Made by a program: the position numbers and the translations under genes
In this document: piece after piece, positions 13,725 to 22,700 of the stretch
Numbering within the stretch: the stretch's first letter is position 1
Layout of the letters: each line of letters begins with the position of its first letter
DNA from: JBFXAN01 sp050184225
GTDB taxonomy: Bacteria; Chloroflexota; Dehalococcoidia; CAUJGQ01
Direction of reading: 5' to 3'
Assembly: GCA_050184225.1 (NCBI GenBank)
Contig: JBFXAN010000026.1
Location: 1-53,354, forward strand
DNA length: 53,354 nt
The notes under the pieces: generated by a model
Told to the model about the DNA's origin: nothing
Database searches by the model: none
Seen by the model: the letters and a program-made list of their open reading frames with translations, nothing else

Positions 13725-14633
13725 TCACCCGGCGTCCTCGGCCATCAGGTCGCGGGCGATGCGCTCGGCAGTCGCCGTGTCGCCGGCGGCGAGCTCGCCC
13801 GCGGCAACCAGCGCCTCGAGGTGTGACTTGATCCGGCCGATCCAGGGGCCGGGCGGCTGCCGGAAGATCGCCATCAGGTCGTGCCCCGTGAGCGGACATT
13901 CCGGTTGAACATCGGCGGCGCGAACGTCCTCAATGCGATCGGCGAGCGCATCGACCCGGCGCAGGGCGCGGACGACCGCCTCTTGCCGGGCGCTGGTGAC
14001 ATCGGCACGGCTGAGCGCTAGCAGACGGTCGAGCTGATCGCCGGCATCACGGTCGAGCCGGCGGACGGCGGAGTCGGTCCAGTCCGGCTCGTAGCTGTTC
14101 GCCCGAAGATGGAGCGCGACGAGCCGCGTCACCGCGTCGACCAAGTGTTCATCTCCGTCGAGGTAGTGTAACCGGCGGCGGGTCATGTCGGCGCCGACCT
14201 CGGCATGGCCGGGGAAGTGGACCGTGCCGTCCTCGATCCGCTTGGTGGGGGGCTTGCCCACGTCATGAAAGAGCGCCGCGAGCCGCAGGACCGGATCAGG
14301 CTCCGTGCCCGCGACCACCCGGCGCGTGTGGCGATACACGTCCTTGTGCCGGCCGCCCGTTGCCGGCATCGTCCGCAGCGACTCGATCTCCGGAAGGATG
14401 CGCTCGGCAAGACCAGCGTCGCAGAGTAGGTCGATGCCGATCTCCGGATGGGCGCTGGTCAGGATCTCGACGATCGCCTGCAGGACCTCCGCCGGCGCGG
14501 GTACGACCGCGTCATCCGGCACGTCGGCGGCACGGATCACTGGCTCGCCGGCGCCGGCGGCAGCAGCGATCACACGCAGCAGGCCGAGATCGCCCTGCTC
14601 GATCCGGGAGGGTCCAAATCGCTGACGTGACAT
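13725..14633 (-). CDS. HD-domain protein related to the CCA-enzyme C-terminus
   Basis: A 302-residue protein resembling the part of bacterial tRNA CCA-adding enzymes/poly(A) polymerases downstream of the catalytic head. It has a helical segment ending ILPEIESLR, then HKDVYRHTRRVV, then the HD site LFHDVGKPPTKR (His123, Asp124) and GHAEVGADMTRRRL. The nucleotidyltransferase head (GGxVRD and DxD motifs) is entirely missing. It is therefore a metal-dependent HD phosphohydrolase of unknown substrate, not a CCA enzyme. Its ATG overlaps the folP stop codon by one base, so it is translated with folP; a phosphatase step in folate or nucleotide metabolism is conceivable but speculative. Confidence 0.68.
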   Translation of the reverse strand: MSRQRFGPSRIEQGDLGLLRVIAAAAGAGEPVIRAADVPDDAVVPAPAEVLQAIVEILTSAHPEIGIDLLCDAGLAERILPEIESLRTMPATGGRHKDVYRHTRRVVAGTEPDPVLRLAALFHDVGKPPTKRIEDGTVHFPGHAEVGADMTRRRLHYLDGDEHLVDAVTRLVALHLRANSYEPDWTDSAVRRLDRDAGDQLDRLLALSRADVTSARQEAVVRALRRVDALADRIEDVRAADVQPECPLTGHDLMAIFRQPPGPWIGRIKSHLEALVAAGELAAGDTATAERIARDLMAEDAG

Positions 14634-15502
14634 CAGACAGGCGCTCCATCAGGATCCTGCTCCGGATCGCGCCAGCCACGCACAATCGCGTCGGTCATCC
14701 GGGCGACCCGGACCATCGAGCGCGTGTCGTGGACACGGATGATGTCGACACCGTTGACGATCGCGACGGCCACCGTGGCGGCGGTCCCTTCGAGGCGCTC
14801 CTCCACGGGAAGGTCGAGCACCCGGCCGATCGTGGACTTGCGCGAGGTGCCGACCAGCAGCGGGCGGCCCAGTTCGCGCAAGGAACGCAGGCGGCGAATC
14901 AGCTCGAGGTTTTGTCCGGTGGGCGGTCCGAAACCAAAGCCGGGGTCGAGGATCACCCGATCGCGCGGAATCCCGGCGGCGCCGGCGACCGCCAGCGACT
15001 CGCGGAACTGGCAGCGTACCGCCTCCACGACATCCGCATAACGGCAGTCGCGCAGGTTCGCCATGGCGATGATCGGCGCGCCGTGGCGGGCCGCGACCTC
15101 GGCCATCCGGGGATCGCCCCGCAGCCCGTGGATGTCGTTGAGGATCGCTGCTCCCGCGCGCAGCGCCGCGTCGGCAACCTCCGGCTTGGTCGTGTCGATC
15201 GAGATCAGCACGTTCGGGACGGCCGCCAGCCGCTCGATCACGGGGAGGACGCGCCGCAGCTCGGTGCCGGCATCGACCGGCGTTGCCCCCGGTCGGGTCG
15301 ACTCGCCGCCGATATCGAGCATATCGGCGCCGTCGGCGATGTCTCGCTGTGCCCGTTCGAGTGCCGCGTCCGGGTCAAGTCCCGGCCCGGTCCCGGAAAA
15401 AGAGTCCGGCGTGATATTGAGAATGGACATCACATAGGTACGCCGCCCCCATGCGAGGCAGCGTCCCCGGACGCGGATCGGCGCGGGTTCCGGATTCGAC
15501 AT
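14633..15502 (-). CDS. folP: Dihydropteroate synthase
   Basis: A 289-residue folate-pathway enzyme joining p-aminobenzoate to hydroxymethyl-dihydropterin pyrophosphate; the target of sulfonamides. Signature motifs: VMSILNITPDSFSG (pyrophosphate and Mg site), MLDIGGESTRPGA, SIDTTKPEVADAAL, ILNDIHGLRGD, ILDPGFGFGP and LLVGTSRKSTIGR, ending RVHDTRSMVR. The TIM-barrel length is normal. The ATG at 15502 is chosen; a GTG two codons upstream is also possible, and GGAGG lies about 15 bases before. TACACT on the minus strand upstream could be the -10 box. It overlaps the next gene (HD protein). No folB, folK or folE is present here. Confidence 0.95.
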   Translation of the reverse strand: MSNPEPAPIRVRGRCLAWGRRTYVMSILNITPDSFSGTGPGLDPDAALERAQRDIADGADMLDIGGESTRPGATPVDAGTELRRVLPVIERLAAVPNVLISIDTTKPEVADAALRAGAAILNDIHGLRGDPRMAEVAARHGAPIIAMANLRDCRYADVVEAVRCQFRESLAVAGAAGIPRDRVILDPGFGFGPPTGQNLELIRRLRSLRELGRPLLVGTSRKSTIGRVLDLPVEERLEGTAATVAVAIVNGVDIIRVHDTRSMVRVARMTDAIVRGWRDPEQDPDGAPV

Positions 15503-15649
15503 ACTCACCCACCAGCTATCCTCCGAGTGTATCGTGCGGCGGAGAGCACGGCATAGAGATTCGACCCGTGTGCACCCATGGATGCGCGTGCGTCGATGCC
15601 GTTACTATGTCGCCGGCGTCCCTGGGAGCGCGAGCTAATCGGAGACGAG

Positions 15650-16282
15650 TTAGAGCTTCCAGGCCCAGACGGCGTAGAGGGGGTCGTGGTGGCCGTCACC
15701 GCGCGGGCTGCGGTCCTGGGCGTAGACGTCGCTCCAGTTGCCGCTCTCCTGGAAGTAGGTGGCGATGATGTTGGCGTGTTGCTGCTCCGTGGTCGAAAGC
15801 CAGGCGGCGATCGCCTTGGTCGGAAAGCAGCGGTTGGAGTAGGTGAGGACGAACGGCGCGCCGGAGCGAAGCACGCGGTTGACTTCGCGAAACGTCTCGA
15901 CCGGGCGGGTCATATATTGCACCGAGACGGTGACAACGGCGCCGTCGAACGTCTCATCGCCGAAGGGAAGAACCGGGTCGGCGTTGAGGTCGTGGACGAC
16001 GACCGTGTCCAGTTGCGGGTTCTCCTCCATCTCGCGGGCGTTGAGGCCGAGGCCGACGACCTCCATGAACGACACGTCCGCCGGAAGGTGTGAGCGCCAA
16101 CTTGACATAAGATCCAGTACGATGCCATCTTCGGGCAAGAGTTCGCGATAGATCGCTGTCGTCGCGGCGATCGCGCCGTCGTCGATGTGAACGGTGAACC
16201 GCGGCTCGTCGTAGAAGAGCGGGTCCGGCGATTCATCCTGTCGGGTGAAGTACCGCGGGTCGAGCGGCTCGCGTTCCGTCAT
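15650..16282 (-). CDS. SAM-dependent methyltransferase (type 11 fold)
   Basis: A 210-residue class I methyltransferase-fold protein. The motif I region is GIVLDLMSSWRSHLP, an atypical variant without the usual GxGxG, followed by EVVGLGLNAREMEEN (acidic loop), DLNADPVLPFGDETFDGAVV (motif II/III) and REVNRVLRSGAPFVLTYSN. The conserved order of strands suggests methyltransfer to a small molecule, substrate unknown. The DLMSSWxSHLP form defines a recognisable uncharacterised subfamily. A solitary gene; the 140-bp space to folP carries a partial copy of the TGGGAGCG repeat. Confidence 0.75.
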   Translation of the reverse strand: MTEREPLDPRYFTRQDESPDPLFYDEPRFTVHIDDGAIAATTAIYRELLPEDGIVLDLMSSWRSHLPADVSFMEVVGLGLNAREMEENPQLDTVVVHDLNADPVLPFGDETFDGAVVTVSVQYMTRPVETFREVNRVLRSGAPFVLTYSNRCFPTKAIAAWLSTTEQQHANIIATYFQESGNWSDVYAQDRSPRGDGHHDPLYAVWAWKL

Positions 16283-16340
16283 GCGTTGCTATTCCACCAT
16301 CTTCACGATTGGGCCGATACGTCAGCGTGACTCGTTCAGA

Positions 16341-17411
16341 TCATCGGAGCAATCGCTCCAGCGTGCGGCCGAGGACCACCGGGTCGCCCGGCGGCAGGGG
16401 GATGATCGGCAGATCGGCGCCGTGGGCGCGCAGGTCGCGCAGGCTCTCGGCGCACTGCTCGACCGTACCGGCAATTGAGGTTGCTTGAAGCAGCCGGTCG
16501 GAGACGGCAGCGGCGGCGGCGGCCGGGTCACGCCGCTCCCAGGCGGCGCGGATCGCCTGGACCTCCGCCTCGTATCCGTAGCGGGTCAGCATCTCCGGGT
16601 AGAACGCGCCCATCCTGCCGGCGTAGTGGGCGATCGGTTCCCGCGCGACCCGCATCGCCTCATCGTCGCCCTGCCCGGCGATCACGAGGTTCACCGACGG
16701 CGCGATCGTCAGCGTCGCCAGCGAGCGCCCCGCCGCGGTTGCGCCTTCGGCCAGGAGGCGGCGAAGCTCGGCCAGCCGCTCCCGCGGCCAATGGATCGGC
16801 ATGACGCCGTCGGCGACCTCACCGGATTGGCGGATGCTCGGCGGTGTTGTGGCGGCGACGTAGACCGGGATGTGACGGCGGACCGGCTCGAACTGGAGTC
16901 GCAGTCCCCGCCGCAGATTGAAGATCTCACCCGCATACTGGAGCGGTTTGCCGGCGACGATCTGGTTGACGATCTCGATCGTTTCCCGAATCCGGCGGAG
17001 CGGCTGTTTGAAGCGGAGGCCGTGCCACTGCTCGACGACGTTCGCACTGCTCGATCCCAGCCCGATGATCATCCGGCCGCCGCTCAGCTCATCCAGCGTG
17101 GCGAAGGTCATCGCCAGCATCGCCGGCGTCCGGCTGAAGGGATTGATGATGCCGGTGCCGATCCGCACGCGCCGGGTTTGCAACACCAGGTGCGTCAGGA
17201 AGGGCACGACATCGCGGCCGGATGCCTCGGCCACCCAGAGCGAATCAACGCCGAAGTCGTCGGCCACCGCCGCACATGCCAGCCATTGCTCCAACTCGGC
17301 CAGCGGCGGCGGCACGCCGAGCGACAGCCCCAGCGGCGCCGCGGTGCGCGCCGCGCCGACGGGCTTGGGAACGAGGATCGGGGCCGCGTCGGTCGCGTCG
17401 ATGCCGGACAT
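16341..17411 (-). CDS. Luciferase-like (LLM) flavin- or F420-dependent oxidoreductase
   Basis: A 356-residue bacterial-luciferase-like TIM-barrel protein. Typical blocks: LACAAVADDFGVDSLWVAEA, VRIGTGIINPFSRTPAMLA, ATLDELSGGRMIIGLGSSS, IPVYVAATTPPSIRQSGEVA, ADGVMPIHWPRERLAELRR, and a C-terminal SIAGTVEQCAESLRDLRAHG. The pattern fits the F420-dependent 5,10-methylene-tetrahydromethanopterin reductase-like group. Cofactor (F420 or FMN) and substrate cannot be decided by eye. GGGAGGAAC lies before the ATG. Separated from the upstream gene by a 72-bp palindromic repeat element. Confidence 0.85.
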   Translation of the reverse strand: MSGIDATDAAPILVPKPVGAARTAAPLGLSLGVPPPLAELEQWLACAAVADDFGVDSLWVAEASGRDVVPFLTHLVLQTRRVRIGTGIINPFSRTPAMLAMTFATLDELSGGRMIIGLGSSSANVVEQWHGLRFKQPLRRIRETIEIVNQIVAGKPLQYAGEIFNLRRGLRLQFEPVRRHIPVYVAATTPPSIRQSGEVADGVMPIHWPRERLAELRRLLAEGATAAGRSLATLTIAPSVNLVIAGQGDDEAMRVAREPIAHYAGRMGAFYPEMLTRYGYEAEVQAIRAAWERRDPAAAAAAVSDRLLQATSIAGTVEQCAESLRDLRAHGADLPIIPLPPGDPVVLGRTLERLLR

Positions 17412-17482
17412 GTTCCTCCCGATCGGCGATCGTTGCCGGCGACGACGCCGGACTTCTCCTTATCATGCCATAGTCCCGAGGC

Positions 17483-17554
17483 CCCTGGGAGCGCCGGCTG
17501 CCAGCCCGCACCCCGCTCGGCATCAATGCGGACTGGAAGCCCGCGCTCCCAGGG
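17483..17554. repeat. 72-bp palindromic dispersed repeat (TGGGAGCG family)
   Basis: The left arm begins CCCTGGGAGCGCCGGCTGCC (17483) and the right arm ends GCGCTCCCAGGG (17554); the arms are imperfect inverted copies, with central ATCAATGCGG. Fragments with the same core occur at 15620-15636 and 21769-21782 in this window. It lies between an LLM oxidoreductase start and a glycosyltransferase stop, both on the minus strand, so it could also act as a terminator hairpin. REP- or MITE-like. Confidence 0.65.
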
Positions 17555-17561
17555 AGATCGG

Positions 17562-19238
17562 TCAGGGCGCGCGGCGACGGTAGAGCGTGTAATCTTCGAT
17601 TTGCGTTTCGAGCTCGTAGTCGTTCTGAAGAACTGCCTCAAAGCGAGGCAGAAGCCTGACGAAGTCGACGGGATCGATCCAGTGCCCGGTGATCCAGCGC
17701 GCGTTCTCGTTGCGTTGCAGGATGATGTACGCCGGCCGGCGTCGCTCGATGTCGTCGACGAACTCATCCACCCATCGCTGCGGTGTCCAGAGCGACATCA
17801 GCGGCAGAAATGAAGTGAAGCGGCTCGAGCTCTCGCGATCGGAGAGGACGTACACGAGCGGGTCATAGCCCCAGACGAAGATCGTGTCGTTCGGGTTGGT
17901 GCGCTCGGCAACGTAGTGGGAGACTTCCTCCGAGGCTTTGTAGGAGAAGCTGCCGCGGCCATACAGACCGAAGCGGTCGTAGTAGGTGCTGCGGCTATCT
18001 GGATCGGTCCAGTATGTCGTGAAGGCCTGCCACTCGGTCACGGCTCGGTCGGAGACGTTGGGCGTCAACAACAGGAGAACGGCACCGATACCGCCGGCCG
18101 TCGCCGCGGCGGCGCCCCACCCTCGGCCCGAATCGCGCAACGAACGCCAGAGAAACGACGCGGTCCAACCGCTGAGGAGCGCGAGCAGCGGCAGCACCGA
18201 GTGCCAGTGATAGAGAAAGTACTTTGCCTGAATCGCGACGCCGAGATAGGCGACGAGCGCCAGCAGTGAGGTCTCGATCACCAGCCGCTCGCGCCGGATC
18301 ACCCCACCGACGATCACGGCGGTCAGCGCCGGGGCGACGAGCAACAGCCGCGCGAAGACGATGAACATCGTGCCGGATCGCAGGCCGGAGAGGTAGTTCG
18401 CCACCGTCAATCCGTCGGGACTGTAGGGTCCGCCTTGGCGCGCATATTCCGATGCAAAGTCGAACTGCGCGTACAGATATTCGCCGATCGCGCCGTGCAG
18501 TCCGAGCCAGAGAAGGGTGAGCACCTCGACGGCGACACCGCCGGCGATGAGCAGGGCAACGCGGCGCATCGCCGGTTGCAGCCGTTGCCGTGTCGTTCCC
18601 GTCCCATGCACCGAAGCCGAGAGATCGAGCACGGCCAGCAACGCCGGGAGCAGCAGCACCATCGGCCGCAGTTCGGCGGCGAATCCGAAGAGCAGGCCGC
18701 TGATCAACGCCGGTGTTGTGCCGTTGCGGCGGCGGGCCTGCTCATAGGTGAACAGGCCCAGCACCATCGGCAGCACCATGAAGCTGTCCGGTTGGGCGCT
18801 GTGCCAGTACCCCGTCGCCACGAGATAGACCGTGCCGTAGAGCAGGCCGGCGACGGCGCCGGCGATCCGGTCCCAGTACAGCAGACCGAGCGCGTACAGC
18901 GCTGCCACGCTCAGGCCGGTATAGAGCAGGTCCGCCATTCGCAGCACGCGAAACTGCGGTCCGGGGAGAAGCTCAATCGCACCATAAATCCAGAAGATGC
19001 CCGGTGGCTTGACATCCCAGACATCGACATAGAGGCCGGCGCCGTGGGCGAGGCGATCCCCCATGTACGCGAACAGCGCCTGATCCGGCCCATAGGGATA
19101 GTTCAGGGTTGGCAGACCGGCGACCAGTGTCACCCCGACGACGAGGATCACCGGCCAGTGACGGCGTAGCAGCGCCGGCAGGCTCATGGCGCGGACCTGC
19201 ACGCGCGGTTGGGCTTCGATCGAGCGGGCGCCTTCCAT
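17562..19238 (-). CDS. GT-C family membrane glycosyltransferase
   Basis: A 558-residue polytopic protein of the ArnT/PMT-like GT-C fold, using a polyprenyl-phosphate sugar on the outer face of the membrane. The first helix (WPVILVVGVTLVAGLP) is followed by YGPDQALFAYMGDRL, the first-loop acidic motif of GT-C enzymes, and by DVKPPGIFW. About ten hydrophobic segments follow up to residue about 390, then a soluble C-terminal domain (about 160 residues) ending IEDYTLYRRR. The ATG at 19238 has GTGAGGA upstream; a GTG three codons earlier is possible. Acceptor unknown; two further GT-C genes lie nearby (19630, 35162), suggesting a glycosylated envelope. Confidence 0.83.
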   Translation of the reverse strand: MEGARSIEAQPRVQVRAMSLPALLRRHWPVILVVGVTLVAGLPTLNYPYGPDQALFAYMGDRLAHGAGLYVDVWDVKPPGIFWIYGAIELLPGPQFRVLRMADLLYTGLSVAALYALGLLYWDRIAGAVAGLLYGTVYLVATGYWHSAQPDSFMVLPMVLGLFTYEQARRRNGTTPALISGLLFGFAAELRPMVLLLPALLAVLDLSASVHGTGTTRQRLQPAMRRVALLIAGGVAVEVLTLLWLGLHGAIGEYLYAQFDFASEYARQGGPYSPDGLTVANYLSGLRSGTMFIVFARLLLVAPALTAVIVGGVIRRERLVIETSLLALVAYLGVAIQAKYFLYHWHSVLPLLALLSGWTASFLWRSLRDSGRGWGAAAATAGGIGAVLLLLTPNVSDRAVTEWQAFTTYWTDPDSRSTYYDRFGLYGRGSFSYKASEEVSHYVAERTNPNDTIFVWGYDPLVYVLSDRESSSRFTSFLPLMSLWTPQRWVDEFVDDIERRRPAYIILQRNENARWITGHWIDPVDFVRLLPRFEAVLQNDYELETQIEDYTLYRRRAP

Positions 19239-19286
19239 CGTCCTCACCGTGCGCGACAGGTATCCTGAAGCAGAGGTGCCGCGACT

Positions 19287-19604
19287 GTGACACGGCTGCT
19301 CCGTTGCATGCTACTCCAGTTCACGCTGCTCACCGCCACGATGCTGCTGGCCGGGTGTGCCGACGCGCCGGTCATCTACTTCGCCAACGAGTCCGATGCG
19401 CCGGTGTCGATCTCCGTCGACGGCGACCGGCTGCTCGTGTTGCGCCCGCACTCGTCCGAGGGTCTTCCCTACAGCACGGCGGCATGGGCGTGGCCGCGCC
19501 GGATCGATGCCCGCAGCTGGCCGGAGGGCCGTCTGCTCTGGAGCGAGAGCGTCGACGCCGACCAACTCGCGCGTCATCGCTTTCGTCTGTTCGTCGGATC
19601 GTGA
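19287..19604 (+). CDS. Small putative lipoprotein
   Basis: A 105-residue protein with a type II signal peptide: hydrophobic LLQFTLLTATML followed by the lipobox LAGC (Cys26 or nearby). The mature part is about 80 residues with beta-rich pattern (VIYFANESDAPVSISVDGDRL, trimmed). It resembles small surface lipoproteins that have no assigned function. GTG start; TATCCT lies about 20 bases upstream as a possible -10 box. It is divergent from the glycosyltransferase gene on its left and convergent with another on its right. Confidence 0.65.
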   Translation: MTRLLRCMLLQFTLLTATMLLAGCADAPVIYFANESDAPVSISVDGDRLLVLRPHSSEGLPYSTAAWAWPRRIDARSWPEGRLLWSESVDADQLARHRFRLFVGS

Positions 19605-19629
19605 CCGGCGGGAACCGGGCCGCAGCCGT

Positions 19630-21189
19630 CTACGTGTTACCTCGGGGTTCCTGCATGGGAACCGACGGCGTTCCGCCTTCCTGGTGGCGATGAACACCGC
19701 GCCGGGATGGCTTGCGGGCAGGGTATCGTACGGTCCAGAGCCAGACAAGAATGGGCAAGGGAAAGACCGCGAGCGCGGCGGCGAGGTGCATGCCGTACCA
19801 ATCGGCACGCGGGTCCGGCGCGAAGCCTTCCCGAAACCACACGGCGGCGACCAGCACCGACATCGCCGTCAGGCTGAACGTCACCGCTGTCCAGAGGAGA
19901 TCGCGGCGAAACGGCAGCAGCACCGCGAAGGTCAGCGGCCAGAGCACATGCCACGGTGAGAAGTAGGTCGCGGCCAGGCAGAGGTAGGCGAAGAACGCAT
20001 AGAAGCATGCCTCGACGAGATAGGCGATCCGGCCGCCGCGCAGCCGGAGCACGAGCACGGCGAGCACCAGCAGAAATGCACCGCGTGTGATCACCAGGGT
20101 GATCTGTTCGGCGCGGTCCAAATCCATCACCTGGGCGAGTGCGCCACGCAGCGCCGCCGGTACGGAAACGACGAAGTAGCTGCCTTCGTCCAAGGCGGTG
20201 CGGACCGTGTCGAATCCGCTCCAGAACGGGGCGTAGAGCCCGACGATCAGCGCCGCCGCACCGCCGCCGCCCAGCGCGAGTTGCTTCCACGATGGTTGCC
20301 GCCGCGAGCGAAACCACCAGACCAACAGCAGCGGCACGATCAGGAGCGTCGCATACTTGACCAGTGCCGAGGCGGCCAGGGCGACGATGGCGGCGGTCGT
20401 CCAGCCCCGGGCCAGCGCGTAGAGGAACGCCGCGACAAAGAACATCATCACCGCGTCGTTGTGACCGTTCCCGGCGACGTGGAACACGGCGAGCGGATTC
20501 CACGTGTAGGCGAGCAACGCCGGAACGCCGCTGTCCGGCCTGATCCGGACGGCGGTCAGGTAGAGCAGGACGCCGGTCCCGAGAAAGAAGGTGATGGAGA
20601 CAGCCTTGAAGGCGAGCACCGTCCGTCGCGGATCGTCGCCCCCGGCCAGCACGGGCGCGCCCGCAATCAACGACCAGAGCGGCCCGTACGGCGATGGCAG
20701 TCCTTGCCAGAACGAGAGCAGCCCGAAGAATGGGTCGTCGGGGTGGGCGAGCGGTGGGACGACGAGCGGGTTCTCGCCGTGCACCCAGAAGATGCGGGCG
20801 CTGGCGATGTAGTTGAAAACGTCGGCACTGGTGAGCGGATGCGTCGCCCACAGCGTCAGGCAGAAGACGCTTGCGCCCCCGAGCACGAGCCATGGACGCA
20901 CGCCGCTGCGCCGCATGACCAGGATCAACGCCGCTGCATACAACGCAAACAGCAGCAGCACGGTCACGACATAGGTAAGGGCGCCGCCGCGCGAGATGCC
21001 GAGGGTGCCGACGAGATGAACATCGGGCGAAATCGGCCGCTGCCAGATGCGCATCGGCCAGGCGAGGAGGAGCACATAGACGAGGGCGAGCGCCGCACCG
21101 AGCGCCAGCAGCGTGAGGTTCGTCGCATCGAAGCGGCCCCGATCGTTCAGGGCAGTTCCGACGTGGGCGGGCGTTGAAGACATATTCAT
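19630..21189 (-). CDS. GT-C membrane glycosyltransferase (polyprenol-phosphate-mannose-dependent type)
   Basis: A 519-residue protein with about 12 hydrophobic segments. The first outer loop carries HPLTSADVFNYIASARIFWV and then GENPLVVPP, resembling the D-x-x-x-Y...G-x-NPY motif of polyprenol-phosphate-mannose-dependent mannosyltransferases (GT87 and MptA/B-like). Further blocks are WQGLPSPYGPLWSLI and AGNGHNDAVMMFFVAAFLYA. The C-terminus is short and basic. A second long frame on the same strand is a G+C-rich shadow: only this frame shows regular membrane helices. The ATG at 21189 has no strong ribosome site, so the start is moderately uncertain. Likely role: sugar transfer onto lipid or surface polymers. 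Confidence 0.8.
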   Translation of the reverse strand: MNMSSTPAHVGTALNDRGRFDATNLTLLALGAALALVYVLLLAWPMRIWQRPISPDVHLVGTLGISRGGALTYVVTVLLLFALYAAALILVMRRSGVRPWLVLGGASVFCLTLWATHPLTSADVFNYIASARIFWVHGENPLVVPPLAHPDDPFFGLLSFWQGLPSPYGPLWSLIAGAPVLAGGDDPRRTVLAFKAVSITFFLGTGVLLYLTAVRIRPDSGVPALLAYTWNPLAVFHVAGNGHNDAVMMFFVAAFLYALARGWTTAAIVALAASALVKYATLLIVPLLLVWWFRSRRQPSWKQLALGGGGAAALIVGLYAPFWSGFDTVRTALDEGSYFVVSVPAALRGALAQVMDLDRAEQITLVITRGAFLLVLAVLVLRLRGGRIAYLVEACFYAFFAYLCLAATYFSPWHVLWPLTFAVLLPFRRDLLWTAVTFSLTAMSVLVAAVWFREGFAPDPRADWYGMHLAAALAVFPLPILVWLWTVRYPARKPSRRGVHRHQEGGTPSVPMQEPRGNT

Positions 21190-21468
21190 TCGAAGCAGGA
21201 CTTCGGCACCGCGACGCCATCCACTGCCGTCGGTTCGAGAGTCCGGCGCGCGTCGTGCCGTACCCGCATCGGTCCCCGCACGACTTGGATCGTGCCGCAT
21301 TGTCTGTTCGGCACATCGACCTCCAGGGAACGCATCCAGATGGCCGCGGCAGTGCGATCGCGTGACGTCGCCGGCGATTTCATCCAACCGTGCGTGCGTC
21401 GTGGGGTGACTGCGGCGAGGATACGCGATTCGGCAAGGTCGGGGAAAGGCGACGTTTGTCTCGTACGC

Positions 21469-21747
21469 CTAGACAGTCAGATCAGGGGCCGTATCGATCG
21501 GATCGTGCTCGACCGCTTCAACACGGCAGCGGTCCGGCGGGAGCAGGCGCAGGTCGAGGACGATGCCCTCGATTCTGCCGGCGACCCGGACGCGCTGCTC
21601 GACCTCACCACGGGCACGAAGACGGCGCGCTGCCCGCAGGAGGATGCTATTGATCGAGCGCGTGAGGTCGGGCTGATGCCGGCAGGCCAGCAGGACCGGA
21701 CGGCTCAATTCGACGGCGAGCGGCGGCGGGGGTGGTTCGCTTTTCAT
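21469..21747 (-). CDS. Small hypothetical protein
   Basis: A 92-residue frame, ATG to TGA/TAG, in a 670-bp space that has no better frame. The sequence is basic and Leu/Arg-rich (ILLRAARRLRARGEVEQRV) with a tail RVEAVEHDPIDTAPD. I do not recognise it. No Shine-Dalgarno sequence is visible; a TATTAG lies just upstream. It could be genuine or chance in G+C-rich DNA. The region between 21190 and 21468 shows no gene. Confidence 0.35.
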   Translation of the reverse strand: MKSEPPPPPLAVELSRPVLLACRHQPDLTRSINSILLRAARRLRARGEVEQRVRVAGRIEGIVLDLRLLPPDRCRVEAVEHDPIDTAPDLTV

Positions 21748-21863
21748 GAATGACGATCTAATACCGGCGCTGGCAGCCGGCGTTCGGGTCGAGAAACCGT
21801 GATGAGCGTATCATATCGAACAGATGTGCCAATCATTCGGTTGAGGAGCGAGGCAGGCGGATC

Positions 21864-22700
21864 ATGTCGGTACGCGTCATCGAAACCCGGTCGGAAGCGC
21901 TGCTCACGGCGCAGACATCGCAGAGCTTCGCACGCGATTTTGACTATACGCTCAACCCGTACGGCGGCTGCGCCCTGGCCTGCCACTACTGCTATGTGCC
22001 GTCAATTCTCCATGGCAGGGCGGAGTCGCTGGGCGGTTGGGGATCGTATGTCGAGGTGCGGCCGAGAGCGCCCGCCACGCTCACCCGGCAGCGGACGAAA
22101 CTGATCGGCGCCTCGTTCTTCTGCGCGTCGGCCACCGACCCATGGCAACCCGTCGAACGCCGGTACGGTATCACCCGGCAGTTGTTGGCGATCCTGATCG
22201 ATATCCCCTTCAAGTTCGGCCTCTTCTCGACGCGGGCGCCGCTCGTGCTCCGCGACCGCGACCTGCTGGCGGCACTCCGCGATCGGATCGAGGTTGGTAT
22301 TTCCATCCCGACCGACCGCGAAGATGTCCGCCGGATCTTCGAGCCGCGGAATCCACCGATTGCGGCGCGGCTCGAAGCGGCGCGGCAGTTGCGTGCAGCG
22401 GGCATCACCGTGCGCCTCCACGTCTCACCGGCGCTGCCGGCATCACAGGACTTCCCCCGGCGGGCGGCTGACGTTGCCGATTGGGTCTGGATGGACTGGC
22501 CGGCGCACGTTCGTCCCGGTTGGACCTCCCTGTACCGGGAGCACGGCTTTGACCGCTGGCTGACGCGCGGCCGGATTGAGAAAGAGGCCGCGTGCTGGCG
22601 GGAGGTGCTCGGCGATGGGCGAATCAAGACGGGCCGAGAGTGGTTCGGATGGCGCAGTGGCGCGACCGGCTCGCCGCCGGCGCCGCTACCCCTGGCGTAG
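21864..22700 (+). CDS. Radical SAM protein (SplB-like / Rv2578c-like)
   Basis: A 278-residue radical SAM enzyme. The cluster motif is CALACHYCY with Cys36, Cys40 and Cys43 (CxxxCxxC) following NPYGGC. Next come FFCASATDPWQPVERRYGIT and LLAILIDIPFKFGLFSTRAP, typical of the group annotated as 'DNA repair photolyase' or Rv2578c family, related in sequence to spore photoproduct lyase. The actual substrate is unknown; repair of UV photoproducts is a common but untested assumption. GAGGAGCGAGGC precedes the ATG. The 3' end overlaps the convergent peptidase gene by 15 bp. Confidence 0.85.
   Translation: MSVRVIETRSEALLTAQTSQSFARDFDYTLNPYGGCALACHYCYVPSILHGRAESLGGWGSYVEVRPRAPATLTRQRTKLIGASFFCASATDPWQPVERRYGITRQLLAILIDIPFKFGLFSTRAPLVLRDRDLLAALRDRIEVGISIPTDREDVRRIFEPRNPPIAARLEAARQLRAAGITVRLHVSPALPASQDFPRRAADVADWVWMDWPAHVRPGWTSLYREHGFDRWLTRGRIEKEAACWREVLGDGRIKTGREWFGWRSGATGSPPAPLPLA

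Noticed and set aside
14360..15556. Long antisense frame over folP and the HD gene
   Set aside because: Arg/Pro/Gly-rich, no domain motifs; folP motifs on the opposite strand are unmistakable.
19637..21316. Second long minus-strand frame of 559 codons overlapping the glycosyltransferase
   Set aside because: It is very Arg/Ala/Gly-rich with no membrane-helix periodicity, whereas the other frame has regular helices and GT-C motifs; it is a G+C-rich shadow.
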